NCBI GenBank assembly: GCA_031411495.1
Contig: JANOBD010000130.1
Span: 1 to 23,616, forward strand
Origin: JANOBD01 sp031411495
GTDB lineage: Bacteria; Planctomycetota; Phycisphaerae; Tepidisphaerales; Tepidisphaeraceae
Reading direction: 5' to 3'
DNA: 23,616 nt
The notes below the pieces were generated by a model. That model was not told the origin of the DNA. It saw nothing but the letters and a program-made list of their open reading frames with translations, and made no database searches. Below, piece by piece: positions 1 through 5,586 of the stretch. The position numbers were made by a program, and so were the translations under genes. The number at the start of each line of letters is the position of its first letter. Position 1 is the stretch's first letter.

Positions 1-318
1 GAAGTTGCGGACTTCCGTCGTGAGTTCGCCCTCGGGTGTGAGGTAGTACGTTCGCGCCCAGCGATCATGCGCAGCGACGAGCCCGGCGACGTTGATCATT
101 GTCGGGCTGAACGTGCTGATGCTGATCGGGACGTTTACGCCGAACGGCTTGCGCCCGGCCTCGATCCATTCGGCGATCAGCTTGTGATACTTCGCCTGCG
201 ACTCGGGCGCGTTGAACGGCCCGAGCAAATGGTCTTTGCCCGAGAGGGTGACGACACCTTGCCCGGATTGCTTGTGAAGACGAAACGACGGGATATAGCT
301 TGAAGAGACGCGGGGCAT
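1..318 (-). CDS. Partial site-specific integrase (tyrosine-recombinase-like), N-terminal part
   Basis: This is an open frame on the minus strand from an ATG at 318 that runs off the left edge without a stop, giving 106 visible codons. The N-terminus contains GQGVVTLSGKDHLLGPF followed by a helix like KYHKLIAEWIEAGR. From memory this matches the conserved opening of the many planctomycete integrases/recombinases, where an AP2-like or SAM-like DNA-binding region precedes the catalytic domain. The catalytic R-H-R-Y residues would lie beyond the window, so activity cannot be judged. A GAGG sequence lies 7 bases upstream of the ATG. The gene starts about 120 bases past the 3' end of a tRNA-Val gene and reads away from it, a common arrangement for elements that integrate into tRNA genes. 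It could instead be a resident XerC/D-like or degenerate gene. Confidence 0.72.
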   Translation of the reverse strand, partial: MPRVSSSYIPSFRLHKQSGQGVVTLSGKDHLLGPFNAPESQAKYHKLIAEWIEAGRKPFGVNVPISISTFSPTMINVAGLVAAHDRWARTYYLTPEGELTTEVRNF

Positions 319-342
319 GTGGCGGCCTCGATTCGCTCTAAA

Positions 343-360
343 ACGGAAGAAATCTTCCGT
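343..360 (-). terminator. Hairpin with short T-run behind tRNA-Val
   Basis: A perfect 8-base inverted repeat (ACGGAAGA / TCTTCCGT with an AA centre) lies between the tRNA gene and the integrase. Read on the minus strand, the stem is followed directly by TTTAG, so the stem end plus following bases give a run of four T. This is a small intrinsic-terminator shape placed 80 bases beyond the tRNA 3' end, so it could end tRNA transcription before the integrase. The T-run is short and the loop must open to about 4-6 bases, so strength is uncertain. Confidence 0.45.
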
Positions 361-440
361 CAATCGAACGTTTCAAGCCGCACTTCCGCACGCGGGAAGG
401 TAACCGTATCTGCCGGTTTCGGCGTAACTTACGTAACACT

Positions 441-513
441 GGGCGATGGGGGGCTCGAACCCTCGACCTCACGGGTGTGATCCGTGCGCTCTAGCCAGCT
501 GAGCTAATCGCCC
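441..513 (-). tRNA. tRNA-Val (anticodon CAC)
   Basis: The minus strand folds into a full cloverleaf of 73 bases. The acceptor stem is GGGCGAT paired with ATCGCCC, and the D arm is GCTC/GAGC. The anticodon stem CACGG/CCGTG encloses the loop ATCACAC, which gives anticodon CAC and so reads the Val codon GUG. The T loop is TTCGAGC, on a GAGGG/CCCCC stem with one A-C mismatch. The 3' CCA is not encoded; AGTGTTACG follows. The isotype follows from the anticodon directly. The gene stands alone, with an integrase gene beyond its 3' end. Confidence 0.93.
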
Positions 514-532
514 TGACTTCTGTTCGCTGCAA

Positions 533-561
533 AGACTATCGCGTGAAAGCGGCGATGGCAA
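533..561 (-). promoter_or_regulatory. Possible sigma70-type promoter for tRNA-Val
   Basis: On the minus strand, TTGCCA is followed after 17 bases by TAGTCT, ending 20 bases upstream of the mature tRNA 5' end. The -35 match is fair and the -10 match is weak (3 of 6). The call rests on spacing and position relative to the tRNA. Confidence 0.25.
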
Positions 562-590
562 GCCGTTCGCCGCGGCGATCGGCTGCTGCG

Positions 591-707
591 CTACATCAGG
601 TCGTTGCCGGCCGACGGCGCCTGTCTGTACGTGATCGTGTCGGAGGCGAGGGCGGCGCTCCAGAACCCGACCGACAAGATCAGGATCAACCAAGCGAGTG
701 TGCGCAT
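591..707 (-). CDS. Possible small single-span membrane protein
   Basis: A 38-codon minus-strand frame from an ATG at 707 encodes MRTLAWLILILSVGFWSAALAS followed by a short polar tail. The first 22 residues look like a signal peptide or membrane anchor, with a positive charge at residue 2, a hydrophobic core and an AxA-like site at ALA. The frame can be extended upstream to an ATG at 785, but that adds an Arg-rich stretch with no Shine-Dalgarno sequence. No clear ribosome site precedes 707 either. I recognise no family. It lies in the otherwise empty 514-849 stretch, and a chance ORF is quite possible. Confidence 0.28.
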   Translation of the reverse strand: MRTLAWLILILSVGFWSAALASDTITYRQAPSAGNDLM

Positions 708-849
708 ATTCAGTTTGAGCACCTCAGGGCAGTGACTGCCGGCAAATCGCCGTCGGCGAAGACGCACTTTGCCTTTCGTCTCCATCTACAAGAAATCGGT
801 TCGGCATTTTCCTCGGGGGGTCGGCCGGTCGCGAGTCGGGAATGCGGCC

Positions 850-2604
850 CTATCGCCAAAACCGCTCCAGCCAACCCGGCTGCTTTGCCGGTTCAGGAGC
901 GTCTTTCGCGAAGTCTGAAACGTCGTAGACGCGGAGTTCCGGATCGACATACGCGCCGCTCGGCGGCAAGGGCTTGCTCGACCACACGAGCTTGCCGCGC
1001 GCGAACAGGGTCAGATAGAACCGTCGCGCGCTTGTCAAATCCGTTTCGTAGCCTTCGGCCGCGACGACGCCGGGCGCGAAGAATCGCTGGTAATTCGGTT
1101 CGGCGGTAACGACATACTTCACGCCGCTCGCAGCCAGTTGCTGCAGTGTCCCGAAGTTGCAGGCGTGTGATCCGGTCCGAATGTACGCACGAATGCGCGG
1201 GGTCTCGGGATGTCGCCAGTAGTCTCCGCGCGGGCGGATCGCCGCAAAATGATCGGCAACTATTTGTGTACCGCGCGGGACGTTAGACGCAAGCCATTCG
1301 GTCAGGCGCTGCCGGCTATCGTCGGCGAACTGGTGATCGAACCGCGCGCAGATGCTCCCTTGCAGAAAAAGGATCGGCATAAGAGAGAACGCCGTCAGAG
1401 CGGCGCGGACACGAACCGGTGTTCGCGCGACGGCTGTGGAGATTGCGCACGACGCCACGACATAACCGAGTACGGTGATCGGCAGGGCGTAGCGTGCGAA
1501 GGGGATCGCATCGAAGGCCAGCACGATGATGAACGTCGCGAGGAACGAGCCGATGACGAATCCGAATCGCGACAGCGGGTTGCGGCGGCGCGAGAATCGC
1601 CAGAAGAATGCACCGACGCCGATCGCGAAAAACGCCCAGAGATGGGGCTGCCAGTCGCCGGCGGCGATGCGCAGGCAATAGAGTCCCGGCGTCGCCAGGC
1701 GAAGGCCGTCATGCTGTGTGGTGCCGTGTTCGAACTCTCCTTGGAAGGCGGCTTGGCTGCGCGGCTCGGGCGTGAGCGTCCAGGGGTCTTCGAAGCCGCG
1801 TGCGTTGATCGCGACGAAACTCGCCAGCGCCACGGCAGCGACGATCAGGAAACGAAGCGGCACCGTCCACCAGCTGTAAACCTTCGCGATCGAAAGGGTG
1901 AAGACCGCCGGGACAACTGCCGCCGCGCCGACATACTTCCCGCTCGCCGCTGCCGCGACGCCGACGCCGAGCACGATGCACGCGAGCAGTTGCGACCAGC
2001 CGCGCCGAGCAAAAACGACGAGCGTCGCGCCCAGCACTGCGACGCCGATCCCGCCGATCAGCGTGGCGTCTTCCTTCATGTAATGTGCGTACACCAGCAG
2101 CCACGGGCAGAGCATCGCGCTGCTCCCTACGATGAACAGGCCGACGAATCGATAAGCTGCATATCCCGTCATCGCAAAACAGAAGACGCCGATCGAAGCG
2201 AGCAGGGCGGACGCACACCGCCCGGTGATGGCGAGTTCGCGCTCATCGTCCAGAGTCGTGCCCCGGTATTCGCGCAGCAGGTTCGCCGTCTCCAGCATCA
2301 GGAGCGGGTGGTTCAGGTTGCGAACCTGCTGCTGCGAGCCGATCTGTTCGACCTTCGACCACTCATCGGGATGGTAGAAGACGGGGAAATCGTTGTGTTT
2401 CGTGAAGTGACGGTACGAGATGAACGACATGCCCAGCGCGACGAGCAACGCGACGGCTACCTGGACGGAACGAGCGAGCCACGGACGAGTTGAAGTCAAC
2501 GAATGGCGTTTAACGTCAGACACACCTTGTTCAGCGCTTACACAGACATCCGCGCACACCGTCGGAAGTTGAGCGTCAGAGGTTGATTGTTGGGCATTAT
2601 TCAC
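850..2604 (-). CDS. GT-C fold membrane glycosyltransferase (GT39/ArnT-like)
   Basis: This is a 584-residue integral membrane protein with a GTG start at 2604. A polar cytoplasmic N-terminus of about 45 residues leads into roughly ten hydrophobic segments. After the first segment a loop carries YHPDEW (D80, E81), the acidic motif that binds the metal/sugar phosphate in GT-C enzymes. NHPLL follows and then HYMKED (H174-D179), a second conserved motif of this superfamily. The C-terminal 150 residues are soluble and probably periplasmic. Family knowledge says such enzymes move a sugar from a polyprenyl-phosphate donor to a lipid or protein on the outer face of the inner membrane; donor and acceptor cannot be read here. 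A GAGGG lies 10 bases before the GTG. The gene is divergent from proS with about 130 bases between them, and no polysaccharide genes are adjacent. The family call is firm, the substrate unknown. Confidence 0.85.
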   Translation of the reverse strand: MNNAQQSTSDAQLPTVCADVCVSAEQGVSDVKRHSLTSTRPWLARSVQVAVALLVALGMSFISYRHFTKHNDFPVFYHPDEWSKVEQIGSQQQVRNLNHPLLMLETANLLREYRGTTLDDERELAITGRCASALLASIGVFCFAMTGYAAYRFVGLFIVGSSAMLCPWLLVYAHYMKEDATLIGGIGVAVLGATLVVFARRGWSQLLACIVLGVGVAAAASGKYVGAAAVVPAVFTLSIAKVYSWWTVPLRFLIVAAVALASFVAINARGFEDPWTLTPEPRSQAAFQGEFEHGTTQHDGLRLATPGLYCLRIAAGDWQPHLWAFFAIGVGAFFWRFSRRRNPLSRFGFVIGSFLATFIIVLAFDAIPFARYALPITVLGYVVASCAISTAVARTPVRVRAALTAFSLMPILFLQGSICARFDHQFADDSRQRLTEWLASNVPRGTQIVADHFAAIRPRGDYWRHPETPRIRAYIRTGSHACNFGTLQQLAASGVKYVVTAEPNYQRFFAPGVVAAEGYETDLTSARRFYLTLFARGKLVWSSKPLPPSGAYVDPELRVYDVSDFAKDAPEPAKQPGWLERFWR

Positions 2605-2614
2605 GCTCGAAGGG

Positions 2615-2651
2615 CCCTCACCCGAACTCGCTGCGGGATACCGGGCGAGGG
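2615..2651. repeat. REP-like imperfect hairpin between divergent genes
   Basis: CCCTCACCCG (2615-2624) and CGGGCGAGGG (2642-2651) pair in 9 of 10 positions, with one A-C mismatch, around a 17-base loop. The element sits between the GTG of the glycosyltransferase and the ATG of proS. Its form resembles the dispersed palindromic REP-type repeats common in high-GC genomes. Only one copy was noticed in this window, so the repeat nature is inferred. Confidence 0.4.
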
Positions 2652-2733
2652 GACCAGAATCGAGATCCCGTTGATCCCTCGTTCAGCCATACCTCGATTC
2701 ATCCGCCGATGCACGTTACGATCTCGCCCCGCT

Positions 2734-4257
2734 ATGGCAAAGAACATCAAGGCTCGCAAGGACGATTATTCACAGTGGTACCTCGACGTGATCAAGGCGG
2801 CACAGCTCGCCGACTACTCGCCGGTCAAGGGGTGCATGGTCATTCGTCCCGAAGGGTTCGCGATCTGGGAGGCAATTCAGCGCGAGCTCGACGTTCGCTT
2901 CAAAGAGACGGGCCACGTCAACGCCTACTTTCCGCTGCTGATCCCCCAGTCGTTTCTTGCCAAGGAGGCGGCCCACGTGGAAGGCTTCGCGATGGAGTGT
3001 GCCGTCGTCACGCACTCGCGGCTTGAAAAGGACCCGAGCGGCACCGGCCTGCGCCCCGCGAGCCCGCTGGAAGAGCCGCTCGTCATTCGGCCCACCTCCG
3101 AGACGATCATCGGCCACATGTACGCGCAGTGGATCCAGAGCTACCGCGATCTGCCTGTGCTAATCAACCAGTGGTGCAACGTGATGCGCTGGGAGATGCG
3201 CACTCGGCTCTTCCTTCGCACGGCCGAGTTCCTCTGGCAGGAAGGTCACACCGCCCACGAGACCGAAGCCGAGGCGCGCGAAGAGACGCTGCGCATGCTC
3301 GACGTCTATGCCGACTTCGCCGAGAACGTTCTCGCGCTGCCGGTGGTGAAGGGCGAGAAAACCGAAAGTGAAAAGTTCCCCGGTGCGGTGACGACCTGGT
3401 GCATCGAAGGACTGATGCAGGACGGCAAGGCGCTGCAGGCGGGCACGAGCCACTACCTCGGCCAGAACTTCGCGAAGGCGTTCGACATCAAGTTCCTGGG
3501 CCGCGATCAGCAGCAGTCGCACGTCTACACGACGAGCTGGGGCGTTTCCACGCGAATGATCGGCGCGATGATCATGGCGCACAGCGACGACGAAGGGCTC
3601 GTCACGCCGCCGCGGGTTGCGCCCGTGGTCGCGGCAATCGTTCCGATTTTCAAGACCGATGACGAGAAGGCAACGGTGCTCGAGTTCATCAGCAAACTCG
3701 TCACGCAGCTCTGCGGCACGTGTCCGAAGCTCGAAGGATCCAACAATGTCTTCGCGTTCTTCAACAAATACACGAGTCAGAAGGTCGTGATCGATCTGCG
3801 CGACGCCCGCCCCGGCGACAAGCAGTATCACTGGGAGCAACGCGGCGTGCCGTTCCGGATGGAGGTCGGTCCGCGCGACGTTGCCGGCGGCGTCTTCGTG
3901 CTCAAGCATCGTCTCGATCGCGCGAAGGAGACCGTCAACCTCGCGGATGTGACCGGCACCGCGTGGCTGCAGACCAAGCTCGATACGATGCACGTCACGC
4001 TGTTCGATCGCGCCAGGGCGTTCCGCGATGCGAACACGCGCGATGCGAACAGCTATGACGAACTGAAGAAGCTCATCGTCGAGCAGCCCGGCTTTGTCCG
4101 GGCCTGGTTCGAACCGGGCAAGGAAGCCGAGGCGAAGATCAAGGAAGCCACCAAGGCCACTGTCCGCTGCATCCCGCTCGAACAGAGCGGCGAAGGCATC
4201 TGCATCTACAGCGGAAAGCCGACCAAAACGCGGGTGCTATTCGCGCAATCGTATTGA
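2734..4257 (+). CDS. proS: Prolyl-tRNA synthetase, short eukaryote/archaeal type
   Basis: This 507-residue cytoplasmic class II aminoacyl-tRNA synthetase charges tRNA-Pro with proline using ATP. The N-terminus (MAKNIKARKDDYSQWY) and LADYSPVKGCMVIRP match the ProRS core of the form lacking the bacterial editing insertion. Motif 2 appears as RTAEFLWQEGHTAH and motif 3 as GVSTRMIGAMIMAHSDDEG, preceded by PTSETIIGHMYAQW. The anticodon-binding domain occupies roughly residues 290-400. The C-terminus has the zinc-domain-like stretch with C near CIPLEQSGEGICIYSGKP and ends in Tyr, as in eukaryotic-type enzymes. The frame is open back to 2587, but the extra 49 residues are Arg/Pro-rich and unlike the family, so the ATG at 2734 is preferred. 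No Shine-Dalgarno sequence is visible. It has its own transcription unit. Confidence 0.96.
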   Translation: MAKNIKARKDDYSQWYLDVIKAAQLADYSPVKGCMVIRPEGFAIWEAIQRELDVRFKETGHVNAYFPLLIPQSFLAKEAAHVEGFAMECAVVTHSRLEKDPSGTGLRPASPLEEPLVIRPTSETIIGHMYAQWIQSYRDLPVLINQWCNVMRWEMRTRLFLRTAEFLWQEGHTAHETEAEAREETLRMLDVYADFAENVLALPVVKGEKTESEKFPGAVTTWCIEGLMQDGKALQAGTSHYLGQNFAKAFDIKFLGRDQQQSHVYTTSWGVSTRMIGAMIMAHSDDEGLVTPPRVAPVVAAIVPIFKTDDEKATVLEFISKLVTQLCGTCPKLEGSNNVFAFFNKYTSQKVVIDLRDARPGDKQYHWEQRGVPFRMEVGPRDVAGGVFVLKHRLDRAKETVNLADVTGTAWLQTKLDTMHVTLFDRARAFRDANTRDANSYDELKKLIVEQPGFVRAWFEPGKEAEAKIKEATKATVRCIPLEQSGEGICIYSGKPTKTRVLFAQSY

Positions 4258-4557
4258 GACACAACCTGATCTCATTTCAATCCGCGCGCTCTTACGTTCG
4301 GGCCTCGCGGATTCGCGCTGTTGGATCTCAAGAGCTGCTGAGATATTCAGCGCGTCTCGGACCGCGTGCGGCGTGCAACGCCTGATGCGGCGCGTACGCG
4401 GGTGTGTGGCATCAAGTCGGCTGAGACTCGTCACCACGTTTCCTGCCGATCGCCAGCCGCGCGGTGCCGCCGCGGTCCGACGCCGTCGCTATGACGCGGG
4501 CGAATGGCCAGAGATCGGACACATCGTTTGAATCCGACGAGGCTGTTTCAAAACGCT

Positions 4558-4591
4558 GGTGGACGGACGTCCACCTCCGCCGCGAGCGGCG
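4558..4591. repeat. Two adjacent perfect hairpins with GA loops
   Basis: GGTGGACG-GA-CGTCCACC (4558-4575) is followed after two bases by CGCCGC-GA-GCGGCG (4578-4591). Both stems are perfect (8 and 6 pairs) with the same two-base GA centre. They are preceded by GGCTGTTTCAAAACGC. No T-run follows on either strand, so a simple intrinsic terminator is not indicated. A dispersed palindromic element or a factor-dependent end for proS are the main options. Confidence 0.5.
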
Positions 4592-5039
4592 CTGGGGACG
4601 ATCGTGATCGCTCCTGTTCGAAAAGTAGAATCGAAGAATCGCATGTAACTTTGTCGTGACTGCGCCCTCTTACTGTTGTGCGCGACGAACTGAAGTGGGT
4701 GTGATCGAATCTCCCGACCTGGGAGAAATGTGGAACGACCAAGACCATACTTTGTGCGATGTTCCCATTGCGCCGTTTCGCGAACCTAAGTGTTTGAAGC
4801 TTTTGACGGCGTTCGAGAATTGCAACGCCGATGTGCGGAAGCCTGCGCCGGGTGTGCGACGATCGCCTGATTTCGCGAGGTATCGCGTTTCCAAAGTGCG
4901 GCATCGCTTTCGCATGCATTAACACGGGATCGTCCTGAAGTCCCTGAGATCGGCGGGTCGCGGAGTTATCTCCTGACGACGCGATCTCTCTATGAATCCT
5001 GATCGCGATCGGCGTGTTGCCGGATCGTCGGCATCGGTC

Positions 5040-5054
5040 GGAGAGCGTCTCTCC
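5040..5054 (+). promoter_or_regulatory. Small leader hairpin before the secreted-protein gene
   Basis: GGAGAG-CGT-CTCTCC forms a perfect 6-pair stem with a 3-base loop, followed by the T-rich ATTGTTTTCT, 27 bases before the ATG at 5082. It could act as a leader attenuator or a stabilising 5' hairpin for the electron-transfer cluster. The loop is tight and there is no second, competing structure that I can see. Confidence 0.25.
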
Positions 5055-5081
5055 ATTGTTTTCTCACCTGAGGAGTTTCTT

Positions 5082-5558
5082 ATGAAAGCACTGCTCGGAA
5101 TTCTCGTTGCCCTGAGTCTCGTGTCGGTTTCTCCAGCCCGCCCGACGTCGTCGGCGCTCAAGACGTCCGACGTCGCGCTGGAGGCTCTATCGCCTGCCGA
5201 CTCCATGACGATGTTGGCCGCCATTCCCCGGACGACCGGCACGTGGAGAGGGTCGATCAGAATCCCGGGAGTTCACACGCAGGCCGTCACGCTCACGATC
5301 ACCAGTCAGACGTCGAAGGGCAAAATCAAAGGGATACTTATCGCGAACGCCGATCCCTCGATTCGCGTGTCGACGAACGGCACTGTGAAGTCGAATCGAT
5401 CGTTCACGATCACGCTGGCGGGAGGACATAGCGGCGGCGCGATCAATGGCACCGGGTCGGGGAAGCTCAGCGCGAATAAAAAGTCGATCACGTTCAACAT
5501 GGTGTTCGTCCAGGGCGGTCGTAACTTCGCGGGCACGCTGACGCTCACGACGGCCTGA
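5082..5558 (+). CDS. Small secreted hypothetical protein
   Basis: A 158-residue protein starting at the ATG at 5082, with a strong GAGGAG ribosome site 6 bases upstream; a longer in-frame start at 4992 is rejected for that reason. The first 18-20 residues (MKALLGILVALSLVSVSPA) form a typical Sec signal peptide. The mature part has a low-complexity leader to about residue 50, then repeated alternating hydrophobic and polar stretches rich in Ser, Thr, Gly and Ile, such as TWRGSIRIPG, AVTLTITS and GTLTLTTA. This suggests an all-beta, possibly barrel or sandwich fold. It has no Cys-x2-Cys-His motif or other cofactor site, and I recognise no family. It ends 28 bases before the membrane oxidoreductase gene, so the two are probably cotranscribed, and a structural or accessory role in the envelope is possible. 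Confidence 0.82.
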   Translation: MKALLGILVALSLVSVSPARPTSSALKTSDVALEALSPADSMTMLAAIPRTTGTWRGSIRIPGVHTQAVTLTITSQTSKGKIKGILIANADPSIRVSTNGTVKSNRSFTITLAGGHSGGAINGTGSGKLSANKKSITFNMVFVQGGRNFAGTLTLTTA

Positions 5559-5586
5559 TGAAATCGATCGATCGCGGAGTGCGACG

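Larger units (their letters stand above)
4258..5081. other. Long non-coding stretch between proS and the cytochrome cluster
   Basis: About 820 bases with no frame I can defend. Short open frames exist on both strands around 4548-4925 (88 codons plus, 125 and 81 codons minus), but they overlap each other. They lack ribosome sites and show no recognisable domain, though the plus frame has an in-frame ATG at 4728 with a nearby GGGAG. The middle part (about 4600-4920) is more AT-rich than its flanks, which could mean an old insertion or a decayed gene. Two small hairpins lie at 4558-4591 and one just upstream of the next gene. Confidence 0.5.

Noticed and set aside
469..693. Minus-strand frame of 74 codons across the tRNA gene
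   Set aside because: It reads through most of the tRNA-Val gene, which is firmly supported by its cloverleaf.
1210..2493. Plus-strand frame of 427 codons opposite the membrane glycosyltransferase
   Set aside because: It is Arg/Asp/Glu-rich with no domain, the usual antisense shadow of a hydrophobic gene; the minus-strand protein has clear GT-C motifs.
3160..3993. Minus-strand frame of 277 codons opposite proS
   Set aside because: The plus strand encodes all ProRS motifs without a break; this frame is its mirror.
4548..4925. Overlapping open frames on both strands (88, 81 and 125 codons)
   Set aside because: They overlap one another, have no convincing ribosome site or domain, and their residue composition is typical of chance frames in high-GC DNA.
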